64,000 nucleotides of DNA from Agelas oroides (Eukaryota; Porifera; Demospongiae; Agelasida; Agelasidae): assembly GCA_949130485.1 (NCBI GenBank), contig OX422192.1, forward strand, positions 943,218 to 1,007,217, in the 5' to 3' direction. The position numbers were made by a program, and so were the translations under genes. Positions within the stretch are counted from its first letter, which is position 1, and each line of letters starts with the position of its first letter. Below are positions 36,980 through 55,283 of the stretch, in pieces. A model generated the notes under the pieces. The model had not been told where the DNA came from. It ran no database searches and was given only the letters and a program-made list of their open reading frames with translations.

Positions 36980-42231
<5,252 letters not shown>

Positions 42232-42375
42232 CACAATTAAGTCATAAGTAGTGTGGCAATGATGTAGCTACCTTTTTTTCTTTGTGCTAATTAGTTGTAT
42301 GCTTTACCATTTTTATAGTTAGTTATAGTTTCAATTACTAACTCTGCAAAACCCCCTTACTAAAACTTAAGGTAA

Positions 42376-42690
42376 GGGCCACGCACAAACAACACTCATA
42401 AAGGCCAGAGATTCAGTTCATGATTTGGGTCAAGGTGAAACTTGGCCCGACCATGCATGTGTACCAATAGTAGCTGCCCCGACTGACAGCAGACAGTTAC
42501 AAAGTGCTAGTTCATGGTCAAGGTGAAACCATGCATGTGTACCAATAGTAGCCCGACTGACAGCAGACAGTCACAAACTGCTATTCATGGTTTGTATCTC
42601 TGAGAATCTCTCTTTAAATTGAATCTGAGTCATGTGATTAAGGTTCAGACTTTACTTGAGCTCACACAAATTATTGGGTCTGGCTTGCAA
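42376..42690. repeat. Dispersed repeat, copy A
   Basis: It starts gggccacgcacaaac, then attcagttcatgattygggtcaagg, gacagcagacagtcac and ctctgagaatctct. It matches 52279-52622 in order and orientation. An internal portion (catgcatgtgtaccaatagtagc...gacagcagacag) is tandemly duplicated only in this copy. No coding capacity. Confidence 0.75.
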
Positions 42691-42998
42691 GACTAGCTGC
42701 TGACAGGAATGTAGTGCGTACCAACATCTCGTGTGCCAACAAGGCAGCGAAGAAAGCCATACAGCGAACGCACCCAACAAAAACCAATATTAATTCTTTG
42801 TCTCATTTCAAGAGAACTCTCACATTCAAGAAAATTTGCTCTCAGAGACTTTAAAGCCCCAGCCTATACTTTGCAGGTATCCCTTTATCATCTTTTGACT
42901 GTACCGTAAATTTTCGTTGTAAAAGTATTTTCATGGTTTACATAAACCACATAAAAAAGAAAAAAAAAACACGGAATATATTTTGCAATGGTAAGTCA

Positions 42999-43447
42999 GG
43001 GCATCTCTAATCATTGGACTGGAATATGGAATGGAACGGTGGAATGGAAAATAGAATGGAATGGAATGGTGAAGTACACAATAATTATAGCTAACTCGTG
43101 TAACTGGTGCTGTTCTTCAAGGTTGAGCTAGCTACCACATGTATAGGCCTTATCTTACTATAGTCTTGCGAAACCAGACTCTTACTTTAGTACAAGAGTT
43201 TGGCTTTGCAAGACTACAATAATAAAGCACCTGATGATGAGCTAGCAACAGTACTGTGCTTGGACATAGAAGCATGATTGGCTATGCTGTACTTGCTCAT
43301 AAAGCTTCTGTGGTGAGATAACAGCTCTAGGGTACTTAACCTAGACTGAGCAGCACCAGTTACATGATCGAGTCTTTCCAACTTTGTATGTTCACCGTTC
43401 CATTCCATTTTCCATTCCATATTCCAGTCCAGAGATTAGAGATGCCC
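42999..43447. mobile_element. 449-bp MITE with a nested hairpin
   Basis: The ends gggcatctctaatc..ggactggaatatggaatgg and their inverted copy form TIRs of about 60 bp rich in ggaatgg. A second perfect-looking hairpin (43161-43216, tagtcttgc...gcaagacta) sits inside, so one foldback element has landed in another. Confidence 0.85.
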
Positions 43448-43725
43448 GAGGTGCTCAGATACAGAATTTAAGGTTTTTTGCTACAACGTACAATCTGAGT
43501 AGCTTCGGGCCTCCTGTTGATTGTTGTGATGGTGTCAAATCCGGGAATTATGAGACTACAATGCTACATTGTAAGGAGGGGATAGTCTGATTATGTAACC
43601 ATAGCAACAAGGTTCATGTATATAACAAATGTAACTACTAAACCAGCTACAGGTAATAAGGCAAACATAAAATTGTTCTCACAATATTTCTTAGATCTAA
43701 TAAATGTTATTTTTATCAATGACTT

Positions 43726-46700
43726 TTACAGCGAGAAAGCAAGAACTGTGGTTAAAAACATCACAGCGAGGGACGCCACAGTGGACACTGCCCCTCCATA
43801 TGGCTCAGGTGGGGGCGTGGTCACCCCATCGGGCGAGACATCGGTAAAGTTGTTGCCGGTCAGGAAACTGTTGACGGGGGTGCCCAGGGAGCGGGCCTGG
43901 GCAACGAGCATATCCTGGTCCAACTGAATCACAGGGTTGAAGACTGTGTGAGGGTGTGAGGGTATGAAGGTGTGAGGGTGTGTGGGTGTGAGGGTGTGTG
44001 GGTGTAAACAGAGAGGGAGGATGTGTGTGTAGTTGTGTACGTCACAGATGAGGGTGCTGAGGCCTTACAATAGCTCTTGTAGTTCCAATTATATAGTTTA
44101 CAAATCAGAGAACACCAAAGAACATGGCAACAATTAACAAGGAATGATGACTGCGATTGCAGTTCTGTTTGAATGTAGCATATCATGTGGGTCTTCACAG
44201 AAACAATGTTTGGCAAGGGAGGGAGGACTCACGCAAACTGCACGATATCAAGAGTTTATAACAGTGGATTACGCTGAGATTAGAAACAAAGCAACATGTG
44301 TGTGGATCCTCCCTTGAACAGTTCCTGGGGAAAACCCACGGAATACGTGTGACGTTCAAACGGGACTGCAATCTGCAGGAGTACTCCTATACAATATTAC
44401 TCCTATACATATTAGTCTTGTTCCAACATCCCACACCCAAAATTTGGTCACTTACAATATTTGTGTATGTGAGCAAAAAAAAGCTGGACAGGGACCCGGG
44501 GATGAGCCCACCACGCCCTCACACACTTGCAAACATCACATGCATTTATGCACTATAGTTACCTCGTTCTCAAGTGGGGGCAGGCTAGGAACGTGCACAA
44601 TTCATTGGACTGGACTCATACGGTTTTGTAGTTTCAATAACAAGGATAGGGTATACGTTCGGGCAAGAGATTGTTTCTGAAATTTCAGGAACAGTACATG
44701 GTAGGCTAGTCTCATTCCCAGACCCTCAGTGGTCCTGCTGAGGGTCTGGGAATGAGACTAGTGGTGGGCATATTGTACACTACCTTCTCAGAATAGAAGA
44801 AAGCTACCACATGCACTGTATTAGCCTCATTCCCAACCTATGGAAATGACCTGGGAATGAGGCCTAAGTGCCATACCTACCACATACACAACATATACCA
44901 TCAAGTATACCTTGTCCCTCGATACTGGTGTCGTTAAAATGTGGTGTGTTCGTGGTACGACTCATGGTACCATCCCAGCAGTTGCACGCTGCAGTACAGA
45001 TGGCACGGCTGCCACACCTTTGATTATCATCGTTGCATCGTTCCGAGTCTGGTTCACATATCTCAGGACCATCCTCATCTGCGGAGTTTAGTTGACCATA
45101 CATAGAAAAAAATGTAAAAAGATGTAAGGATGGCATGCCAAAAAGTATGCAAACAAGGTAGGGATGATTAATAGTGAAGGTAAATATACAAAGCCTGCAT
45201 CTTTCTCACACTAGTACTTAAATAAGCTTTTAACGTATTTGTGGTCGAGTTACATGCCTTTTGCTTAAGTATTGCATATAGCACCATCCTACCAACTCTC
45301 TGATATATTATGCATGTACTCAAAACACATATGACCACTGACTTTTCCATACATACTGTAGCACAGCTGATTGGTCAGTTGAAAGCATGCCTTGACAGCT
45401 GGCTTAGAGACACAAAACTGGTGGCCAGTGGGTGGGTAGTTGGCTTAGAAATACATACTGGTGTTCAGTGGACAGCTGGCTTACCATATTCAAACACGCC
45501 ACGGAGCTGGTTGAGCCTCTCTATAACCTCTGAAGGGATCAACCGGCGAGAACTCTGCCTCCTCCTCCTCCCCCCAAAGCTTGGAATCGAGACATCACAG
45601 CCTCTAAGATCTCCAAGCTGTATAGAAAAAAATGTTTCTTCTTCTTCAAGAAACAAGACCTTTTCTCTTTAATATATATCCCACCTAGTATAGTATTGCC
45701 TATACAACAGGTGGGGCTTAACTGTGACCCTCCCTGAGGGCAAGACCGCATAAGAACGGGTGGCTAGAGTAAGAGTGTGTAACTCCAATAGAAGCCCGTA
45801 GTCCGGTCAAAATTATTGAACTGTTACTAAAAATAGAATACCCGGTCCGTGCTTAGCAACAATGGCTTACGTCTATGTGCAGCTGCGCAGTATGTGTTAC
45901 TATTTTTAGTAACGGTTCAATAATTCTGACCGGTTTCAAATTTACGGAGTTACACGCTCTTACTCTAGCCGCCTGTTCTTATGCACTCTTGCTGAGGGCT
46001 ACAAGGGAAATTATGGCTCATATTATTCCTCTCCATGTATTTTTAGTTTACAGTCCACTACACTGCTATACTATAGTACAGATTTTATACACAGTTGTGT
46101 GTAAATAACGTTGAAGTTACTGTAAACACTTGCACATGTACAGGTGTGTTTACAGTAATAACAACAAAGGACCAATCAGGTGGGACATATAATAGTTATA
46201 GCACAGGTGGCCAGAGATTTATGGCTATAGTAAACAAACCTCGTCCTCAAGCTATGGCCTCGAACTCGGGCTATATGCCCTTGGGCTTGGTCTGTTTACT
46301 GCCATAAACCCCTGGCACTGCACTGTAACTATAACATATTTCACCTATGAAAGTCTGGCAAGTTCCAACTTAACCTCTCCTGATAGATAGCATGCTGAAC
46401 TCTCCTACTTTGGCTGCACGTAGAAAACAACTAAAACTGTGTACCTTCTTCAGCTATGTGAATGGATTGTCCTATGGCTAATCTTATTCACAGAGTACCA
46501 CCTCTTCAATCTAGACACATACATGATCTCTCTTTTGTTTGTCCAACTGCTCGTACCAATCAATATATGTATTCTTTTTTCCCCCATACAATTTATTTGT
46601 GGAACAATTTACCTGATTCTGTAGTACACGTTTAAACTCTAACTCCTTAGTTTAAACACTCCCTACAATCATTGTCTTTAATGTATGCTAGCATTAGCTG

Positions 46701-49700
46701 TACGCTATTTCATGCATCTTTTGCTTTTATGCATAAATTTCATAGAAAAAAAAAAAAAAAAAAAAAAAAAACACCCTTACACGAGCAACACATGCACTGA
46801 TAATACGGGCCAGCAGCTGTAAAGTATACACCTACAGTTTGTGTCAGCACACAGGTTGATTGCGACTACTTTACAGAACATATTATAGCCACGCTCCCAG
46901 GCCTCCCTGACTTCAGGTTTGGATCATTAAACACATCAATGACATGTGAACAGTTAAGAGGCTGGGTGCTAGATCTGTGTTCCAGACAGAAAGACACTCA
47001 CCCATTTACATTGCACATGCTGCTAAAGCTGACCCTCCCTCGTTCCCAGGTCCCTGCCCAACTTTCTGACGAGGTGGGCAAGGGTCTGGAAACTAGGCTA
47101 CTGCCCATGGTCCTTGTCCCAAGAACTAGCTAGTGATCATTGCTGAGACCCCACCCACAATTCATAGTGCTCGGAACTGATGTATAGTATCCCTGCAACC
47201 TCCAGTTATCCAAAGTTTTACAAGACAAGTATACTGATTATGCACATACCAGAGAAAGCAGGTTGAACTCAAAGACTTGTCTCTCGAGATTAAACAGCTG
47301 CATCAGCGTGTTATTGGTGGCACGTACAACCTGCCGAGTGACATTCCACAAATTGTTAAACTCTCCCCTGAGACCGGCAAGGAATGGAGAGTAACAGGCT
47401 CGGACCAGTGCCCCGCAGGTGTTGCTGCAGAGTGGGGGGATGTTTCGGGTACATCGGGAACAGAAACTGAGCTGCACAAGCCTCTCCCAACACTGTCGCA
47501 AGGGTCGGAAATTTCCGACAGTTTGGTTGAAGTTTTGGAGGAAACCATAGATACGAGAAGCAGTGGTGACACCCTGTCTAATCTGTTCAAGACCTCTGCC
47601 CACACGGTTAATTGCTGTCAGGTTTACGTGCTGACGAAGGACGTTGATGACGCACATTTGTCGTGTTGTGTTTGTGCCACCAAGAAGGCGGCCTGCCAGT
47701 GTTTCAAGACGCTGGGTGATGTTTGCAATAAGCTCAGAGACGTTGAATGTTGATCCTCTCCCTCTCACAATCTGAATATTGTTTTCAAACCCCTGTACAA
47801 GACTCAGAACTTGCATGCGTAGCTGTCCACTGGTGATGAACCTAGATAGGGGCTCTCGCAGACTGTCCAGAAACTGGTCTATAAAGTCATTTCTGAAATC
47901 TGTAACAGAGAAGGCAGAAAGTGGGAGTGGGAGTGAGAGAGTGCAGAGGTGAAAAGGGAGGAAGAGAGGAAAAGGTAAACAGTTCTGAAAGTGAGTCATA
48001 CCATTAAAAAGGTTGTTACTTCCCTTCCTCCCACCTTCCCTCCCTCACCCCCACCCACCCTAACTCACCTTCTCCCTCTTCTCCATCTCTCACCCTCCTA
48101 ATCCCTACTAGGTTATAGTACATCATCATCCTTTGTACCTAAAGATCCAACAAACAGCCCTTCCCCCCACCCCACCCATCCACTCTGTGACCCATCCACT
48201 CTGTGACATCCACCCCACCCACCCACCCACCCACCCACCCACCCACCCTGTGACATCCACTCCACCCACCCACCCACCCACCCATCCACCAAGAGCGCAT
48301 AAGAACGGGTGGCCCGTTCTTATGCGCTCTGGACCCACCCATCCACTCTGCCACCCATCCACTCTGTGACATCCACATCCACTCTGTGACATCCACCCCA
48401 CCCACCCACCCACCCATCCACTCTGTGACATCCACCCCACCCACCCACCCACCCACCCACCCTGTGACATCCACCCCACCCAACCACCCACCCACCCACC
48501 CACCCACCAAGAGCACATAAGAATGGGTGGCCCGTTCTTATGCGCTCTTGACACACCCATCCACTCTACCACCCATCCACTCTGTGACATCCAACCCACC
48601 CTGTGACATCCACCCCACCCACCCACCCACCCACCCACCAAGAGTACATAAGAATGGGTGGCCCGTTCTTATGCGCTCTTGACCCACCCATCCACTCTAC
48701 CACCCATCCGCTCTGTGACATCCACATCCACTCTGTGACATCCACCCCACCCACCCATCCACTCTGTGACATCCACCCCACCCTTCCTGAAGTACTGCAT
48801 GTACTTACATCGTGTCACCCGTCCAACAATGTCATTGTAACTATCAATCCTATCTTCGAACTCCTCCCTCAGGCCATTCTGCAGGAACTCTTGCGCACGC
48901 TGAGTGACATCATCAATGTATGCTCGGGTACAACACTGTGAAGTCTGTGTGGTGCACACACCCAGATTGGAACCTGTATGTGTGTGTGTGTGTGTGTGTG
49001 TACACAAGTGACGTGATTGGCTGTAAACAGTTTTATCACAAAACGTTCTTAACAAAGAATATCGTATTAGATGCAAAAACAAGCCACATTTTCACAAGTA
49101 AGTGGAAAAGAAGGAGCAGGAGGAGAAAGAGAGGGCGAGAGTAGCCTCATCCCCAGGCTCATTTCCTCTTCCGCTCGTGGGAGAAAGAGCCTGGGTACGA
49201 GGCTAGGGGGAGAGGAGGGGAGGGGAGAAAGAAGAGAGGGGGAGAAGGGGGGGGGGGGGGGGGGGAGGGGAGAAAGAAGAGAGGGGGAGAGGAAGGGGAG
49301 AAGGGTCAGGTGGCAGTCATGTGTCTTCATAACTGCATTTCTCACCAACTCCCCCACATACTTCATTACACAACCCAATTATGCCTAAAATGTCAAATGT
49401 TTACATAGGAGGATGGGTTGATAACTTATTCGTACAGAGTTTCTCTAAACATCTGCAGATCATAGGATCATTATTTCAGTGCACTCACAAACATCACTGA
49501 TACAAGATTGCTGAACTTCACAAACGGCAAAATGAAATTTAGACCAGAAAATCATTTCTGATAGCTAGTTAGCTAGCCTCGTACCCAGGCTGCTCCCCCA
49601 CTTTTCGGCATGGGGAGGAGCCTGGGTACGAGGCTACTAGTTAGCTACGTCACCTTACCTACTCCCCTTTCCCCTTCCCTCCCTCCTCCCCCTAACTACG

Positions 49701-51122
49701 AAGTAGCAAAAAACAACAAAAACAATAACAACTAAAAACTAAGGTCTGATAAAACCCCAGCTGGGTTTTGGAATATTCTATGCATTTCTCACTCCTTGCA
49801 ACATACCATTATTTGTGAACGCCACCTAGTAACACCAAGCACCAAGCCCCCAAGCAACAAACAAGCTATTCATGCACTGTGTATATTTTTGGTGTCCCTG
49901 GTACTTGTTGGTTAATTATCTTCACCGAAAACAAGGCAATTTCAAATATGATTATGCAAGGCTGTCAATAATGATTTTTAGTGCAAAAAAGGTCAGTCCA
50001 GTAGTCAATTCCAGTAGTCTAGTCCAGTGATTATTGACAGCCACTGTGTACACTGGCTATACTCTGGTGATGTGCATTATACGAAATGATGACAATGCAA
50101 GCAATCCTCTGAATAAACAACTGACTGACTTTAATGAGAGTCATACATGACCTAAAAGGAAGGTAAGAATTGTAAGCACCAAACAAGGTTAGAGCTGTGA
50201 ATTTGTGGACATGTTGGTGCGTCTATTATTCCACCCCAAAACACAAACCACTGTGCATAGTCTCGCAAGCCACACCCTTCACAGAGAGGAAGGGTCTGGT
50301 CAACTCTGCAGCTGACAAGTTGTCGCTGAGGAACGCAATTATCAAACAACATGGTTAGATAATGAGATACTGTTATCCGCTAAACACGTACGTGACGTAA
50401 TGACAATGGATGCAATCTTCGAAAAGCGCGGATCTCATTTGTCACAGCAAGTTTCTGCCATGGCGCTCTAGAGCCTGGGAATGAGGCTACCATGGCACAA
50501 CAACTCGATGGTTGCAGCGTGACCAGACCCTTCCTCTGTGAAGGGTGTGGCTTGTGAGACTACATTGTGTCAACAAGCCACAGTATACACTCCAAGAGCT
50601 AGTCACTTATATTTCACCTGTTGAAAGACAAAATTTTGATCAAAAAAGTAATGCCTGATTGCCCCTTCCAAAGCTCATAATATTGATCCATTGATGTTTG
50701 CCAATTGGAGGTCACTTTGATCCCTTGATTGAAAAGACATTGATCACTTGTTTCTATTTTGATCTCAGTCACAAATGTTTCTACAGGCAACACGTAAGTG
50801 CTACCCCTTCCACTTGCAAACACATTTATACTGTAGGATGATATGCAAGGCTTCACGGCTAATTATAAAGGTATCCTAACAGTGTGCCTCAGCTTGTGGG
50901 AGGGGGGGGGGTGGGACTATACTACCAGTGGGTTACACAACACTTCACTTGGAGTGAGATCTGTGGAGTGCACACAAATGCAAATGATCGATGTGGCTCA
51001 CCTGTCCCGGGGCTTTGTAAGGGGTTGTCCACGTTCAGGGTGGAGCACTGCGGTGGCGCCTGGGCGACCGACAGCTGCCAGAGAGACAGAAGACACAGCG
51101 CCAATACAACGAACTTCCCCAT
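43726..51122 (-). CDS. Glypican, GPI-anchored proteoglycan core-type protein
   Basis: Six exons in transcript order: 51002-51122, 48809-48973, 47250-47899, 45485-45617, 44911-45078 and 43726-43943 (484 aa, phases consistent). The N-terminus is a signal peptide (KFVVLALCLLSLWQLSVAQA). Glypican-type cysteines follow: CTTQTSQCC early, CWERLVQLSFCSRC and CSNTCGALVRAC in the middle, and a Cys cluster ending AACNCWDG. A basic RRRR in exon 4 is a possible furin-type cleavage site, as in other glypicans. The C-terminus is a hydrophobic GPI signal after a small-residue stretch. Glypicans carry heparan sulfate and tune Wnt, Hedgehog and BMP ligands at the cell surface. I see no convincing Ser-Gly repeat near the anchor, so heparan sulfate attachment is uncertain. 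Introns hold a large cccaccca minisatellite and several foldbacks. Confidence 0.85.
44706..44761. repeat. Foldback hairpin
   Basis: ctagtctcattcccagaccctca pairs with tgagggtctgggaatgagactag around a short loop. It lies in the last glypican intron. A second, less perfect one follows at 44821-44866. Confidence 0.9.
45735..45998. mobile_element. 264-bp MITE with arms of about 105 bp
   Basis: The left arm reads gcaagaccgcataagaac, ggctagagtaagagtgtgta and attattgaactgttactaaa. The right arm is its inverted copy, leaving about 50 bp between. The outer 20 bases (gcataagaacgggtgg) are the same as the arms of the tiny hairpins at 48292-48680. Confidence 0.85.
46186..46339. mobile_element. Short MITE of about 154 bp in glypican intron 3
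   Basis: Left tagttatagcacaggtggcc...gatttatggc and right gccataaacccctggcactgcactgtaacta are inverted copies. The interior also forms a stem (aaacaaacctcg and ggtctgttta). Ends are approximate. Confidence 0.7.
48160..48785. repeat. CCCACCCA/CATCCACTCTGTGACAT minisatellite with three embedded hairpins
   Basis: Irregular repeats of ccacccacccaccc and atccactctgtgacatcc fill most of glypican intron 2. Three near-identical hairpins lie at 48292-48330, 48509-48549 and 48640-48680. Their arms are AGAGCGCATAAGAACGGG with a TGG loop. The flanking context recurs as well, so the hairpin inserted once and was multiplied with the minisatellite. Confidence 0.9.
49142..49205. repeat. Foldback hairpin next to a purine tract
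   Basis: tagcctcatccccaggctc pairs with gagcctgggtacgaggcta. A GGGGAGA tract (49206-49310, with a G-run near 49247-49266) follows. Confidence 0.9.
49574..49636. repeat. Foldback hairpin
   Basis: tagcctcgtacccaggctgctcccc pairs with ggggaggagcctgggtacgaggcta around a 13-base loop, in glypican intron 1. Confidence 0.9.
50258..50562. mobile_element. 305-bp MITE in glypican intron 1
   Basis: TIRs of about 45 bp: tagtctcgcaagccacaccc...gaagggtctggtca and its inverted copy ending gggtgtggcttgtgagacta. The outer TAGTCTCRCAAG is shared with the small hairpins at 43161-43216 and 39893-39940, linking MITEs and bare hairpins into one family. Confidence 0.8.
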
Positions 51123-51714
51123 CACCGCAGGCAAAAACTATTCCCCTTGTCTCTCTGTATAAAATCTTGAGCCGGTCCGGAACGAGACTAGGGGGATCGA
51201 GGTCAGACCGGTATATAAACAATAGCCCCACCCACTCATGCACCATATATGGTGAAGGAGCGTAGGTGAGGCCATATAACTGACCACATTGCTTTTGGAC
51301 TGCATGTGTAAATTCTTTGTAACTGTTGATTTCAGCTCTCTTTGAACACTGAAGCGGCACATAGTTTATTGACTTCCATAAGTGAGGTTCATGGCTGTTA
51401 GTTGATTCAATGGACTTAGGTGGCATTGAACTGTGAACAACGAACTGGTCTTGTGTTGTTGCTATAGCAAACTCAAACCATGTTAGTTAGAAGGAACAAA
51501 TTCAACGAACATAGCACATAGTAACGTGTGTGTATAACGGTGGAGCTACGTGCAGCTACATATTAAATATTACAAATTTCTGAACAAAGTTATTAAAAAA
51601 CGATCAACTATATTATTAGTGTTCTGTGGGAAGCATAATTCAGCTGCATAGTTGTAGCAGTGCATGAGGTTTAGTTATAAACATCTGCTGCTCATTCACA
51701 TTTGGGCTTTGATT

Positions 51715-52030
51715 CTTCCGATTCTTTTGATTCCTTCAACTCTTTCGATTCTTTTAATTCTTCTGGTTCTTCCGATTCTTTTGATTCCTTCGACTCTTTC
51801 GATTCTTTTAATTCTTCTGGTGCTTCCGATTCTTTTGATTCCTTCGACTCTTTCGATTCTTTTAATTCTTCTGGCTCTTCCGATTCTTTTGATTCCTTCG
51901 ACTCTTTCGATTCTTTTAATTCTTCCGATTCCTTTGATTCTTTCGACTCTTTCGACTGTTTCGACTCTTTTGGCTCTTTCGATTGTTTCGATTCCTTTGG
52001 CTCTTTCGATTCTTCTGGCTGTTTCGAGAA
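51715..52030. repeat. Hexamer-based minisatellite (ttcgat/tctttt), open in several frames
   Basis: TTYGAYTCYTTY hexamers are organised into a higher unit of about 60 bp. Because the period is a multiple of three, at least four frames stay open. On + it reads as SFDSFDSF; on - as KESKESKEP. No splice sites or flanking homology support translation. Confidence 0.8.
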
Positions 52031-52278
52031 GCATAGCCTCCAAAGGCTCTTCCACACCTCAGCTGAGTGGGCTCCTGGTACACATCGGTAGGGAGGAGTC
52101 TATAAGAGAATGATTATACATGACATGATAAACCTTAAACATATTCATGGCTCACATCTGTAGACAGGAGTCTGTAGGAGAATGATTACAGCATCATGTG
52201 ATATGCTAAACCTTAATCATATTCATAGTACACATGCTGCTGCATATGGCTTCCACATGGTGTGTTTTGCTTCAGGTT

Positions 52279-52622
52279 TGGGCCACGCACAAACGACACC
52301 ATATAAAGGCGGGAGAGATTCAGCTCATGATTCGGGTCAAGGTCCATGCATGTGTAGCAACAGTAATAAACTGTTGTCCTAACTGACAGCAGACAGTCAT
52401 AAACCGTGCTGCTATTCACTGTTTTTGTGCTATGACATAAGTCAGCAGTGTGCTGCTCACTCAGGCTCGCCCCACAATAATGAAGCATCTCCCTAGTTAT
52501 ATTGTAGGTGGGGAAATCTACTTCAGTAGCCTGTAACTTTCATCTCTGAGAATCTCTTTAAATTGAATCTGAGTCATGTGATCAAGGTTCAGACATTACT
52601 TGAACTCACACAAGTACATTGG
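52279..52622. repeat. Dispersed repeat, copy B
   Basis: The second copy of the repeat at 42376-42690, with the same block order and orientation. Confidence 0.75.
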
Positions 52623-52629
52623 CTTAGTT

Positions 52630-54930
52630 ACTAATTAGTGAGCCTTGCACTCAAACATGACCACAACTGCCTTATAAGGCTGCAGAATTGGACTTGTGTA
52701 ACGTGATTACAGATTTGGTTGTTTTGAAGTGAAAATAGAGGAACGTAAAAAAGGCTGGCAGCTGCCGTGAATCAAACCTAAGACACCTGAAGTATCCGAA
52801 CAAAATATCACCAAATCTCTCTATTCCCAATGTGAGATAAGAAGTTCAAAGCAACTTGAGTATAATATGCAATCAGATTGCAGAGTTCTGCCACATACTA
52901 AATATGTCATCGTATAACATCTCATGGCAGGCTCCACTGAATTGGGGCCACATAAAAGCAAATTTTATGCAGATTGCTGAGATGGTCAGCTTGCAAGTTT
53001 GCGTGTGCAACCGCCTACGCTATTAGTAAAAATTGTACACCTGGTGTGCATGTAAAACTTGACCATGCATAGTCATACACAGGCCTAGCCCACAATACTC
53101 TGCCTCTGAATCGTTTATGTTAGTAATAGGTTGTTTATACAGTAGAATGCCTTAAAACATCAACTTCAACCAGCTACACGCTTCACCAAAAATTCAATTC
53201 AGTTCACCAGCAATGCTGGTTGTATGCGTGCGCACATCACAAATTTTGTTCAAAGTTACCCGTGACTCTTCTAATTCGGGCTCTTTCTGGATGGAGATGT
53301 CAACTCCCTCTTGCTCTGCACCGTTTGACGGGCAACAGTAGTCTTTGATGTGCCTGCTGCAGCAGGGGAAAGCCTGGTGCGAACGCCAACTCATCATTCT
53401 CGCATGCTAAAGCGACCTTACATCTGTACACTGCTCATAAATGTGACTGTTGTGCGTTCCACCCATCAGGTAGTCTCGTGCCCAGACCCCACCCTCTTAC
53501 GAGAGGGTTGGGTCTGGGCACGAGACTACCCGTTAGCCTCGTTCCCAGGCTTTCCCCGGTTCCAGTTTTGGATCGCTTGCAGTATGCAAAAACGGATAAA
53601 CTGGAGCCGGGGAAGGCCTGGGAACGAGACTAACTACCCGTACACGTAAACAATCAATGAATGTGTGCACAGAAAGTCAATGACAGGTCTGCAACCGCTG
53701 AAAAATCCTCAGTGGTCCTGTTGAGTTCAGCTCGCAGTCCATCCTGGAAGACCTTCCTAAGTAATTTACTATACCACTGTTATTTTAAGCATGCAGGCAT
53801 GTGTGTGTTTGTATGAAAAAAAGCAGATTGTTAATTAACGCTAATTTGGAGAGATTCACAAAATGTTTGAACCACGAAAATTTGGAGCTATACATGATTG
53901 ATTTCATGAGAGAAGGTACCTAATCTTTGAAGGGTATTGTAGATAATAGCTATTTTGGGCCTTATGATCTCAGCAAGTTGTATTCCATTCTTATAGGAAT
54001 CCTCCATATTAGCTCTGATGGTCATGTGCAGAATTTACTTAAAGCAAAAACCACAATCTACTATGTGCTATTGAAATATGGTGCAAACTTCCGTTATGGT
54101 TGACATAAGCTGTTGCAAGTTCACTGCAATCTGCTGTAGTCTCATTAGCATAGGAAGATGATTTGGCTTATAGGGGCCCATTCATTATCAGCTATAGTTA
54201 TTGGAGACACAACTAATAAACTGATATGGCAAAAATTAACAGTGACAATGTGGTAAATGGATATTACACAAACTTCCAAAGTAGTTTTCTCCTTGTGTTG
54301 ACAGATGTTTAGCTACTGCTTGTAAATGAAGTGAACCTTAGGTCAGGTAGGTGAGAAATTTACAAGTCTTAGATTCAGATCAGTGCATGAGCAAGGAGCT
54401 GTTGATGTGTAAAAGCCATGAAGGTTTTTACACAAGCTATTATTCATGATGTAGTTAACTATAGGCCACTGTCCCATTATGTTTGTAGTTTAGTAAATTG
54501 AAAGTGTGTCTGCTGTTTTGAATTGTGGCAAGTTTAGTGCAATCAACTGTGTCGTTAGCACAACAAAGAATAAGCTGGTAATCAAAAATACACATTGAAC
54601 CTAGTTGAGGTGGAATAATAAGAAACTTGTTTGTGAATTGGTCTAGAGGCTTCCCACTCTCTTACATGAATGTGTTTGACACCATTTGGCAAAAGACAGA
54701 GAGGGGAAAAGAACAGACGACAATGGGGAAATTTTTTTACTTCACCAGGACTCACCTCATGCATAGATGCAGCCACAGCACCACCTTAGGTTCCTAAGCT
54801 GTCCTTCAAGGCATTCCCACTCAAAAGTTTAACTGTCAGGAGGAAGAATTGTTGTCGCTCTGCCTTGCACTTACTCATTATTATAACACTATGTCTTATT
54901 GTTAACTTTCACTTTCAAAAAATGTTTTCA
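52630..54930. other. Gene-poor intergenic stretch
   Basis: I see no supported exon. It contains two adjacent foldbacks (53470-53529 and 53532-53634) and otherwise A/T-rich unique-looking sequence. The few open frames are short and without recognisable domains. Confidence 0.55.
53470..53634. repeat. Two back-to-back foldbacks
   Basis: 53470-53529 has arms gtagtctcgtgcccagaccc. 53532-53634 has arms gttagcctcgttcccaggc with a longer stem that includes ccccggttccagttt. They are separated by only two bases, which suggests preference for an existing element end as target. Confidence 0.85.
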
Positions 54931-54931
54931 T

Positions 54932-55247
54932 CAATAGAGCATTTTCATAACGTGATCACAATTCCATATACTAGAAATAAACCGCCATCCTGGTGTACAA
55001 CTTGTTATTAGCAGTATATGCGACATCGATTAAAAAAAAACACACAGGTAGCGTTTACATAGCTGTTTTAACTTATGTAGCATTGGAATTTTGTCCAATT
55101 CAACACATATTAGAAGCATTATAAGTATATCACTTATTTCGTGAAAATCACCATAGAAGCTCCTATCTCGTACACCAACATGGCGGCTGTTTTCTGTTTT
55201 CCTTCGTAATCTCGAAGGTGATGACGTCACATGAAAACGCTCTATTG
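54932..55247. mobile_element. 316-bp MITE
   Basis: The ends caatagagcattttcat..gtgatcac and gtgatgacgtcacatgaaaacgctctattg are inverted copies. Pairing continues inward to cgccatcctggtgtac / gtacaccaacatggcg, giving arms of about 70 bp. No ORF. Confidence 0.8.
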
Positions 55248-55283
55248 GAGAGACTTGTACACGAGAACTGTAACACTGCTATA

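Noticed and set aside
46747-46770. Poly(A) as a processed-pseudogene tail
   Set aside because: No retrocopied gene is recognisable upstream, and the run alone is not evidence.
47277-47753. 158-codon plus-strand ORF
   Set aside because: Shadow of glypican exon 3 on the opposite strand.
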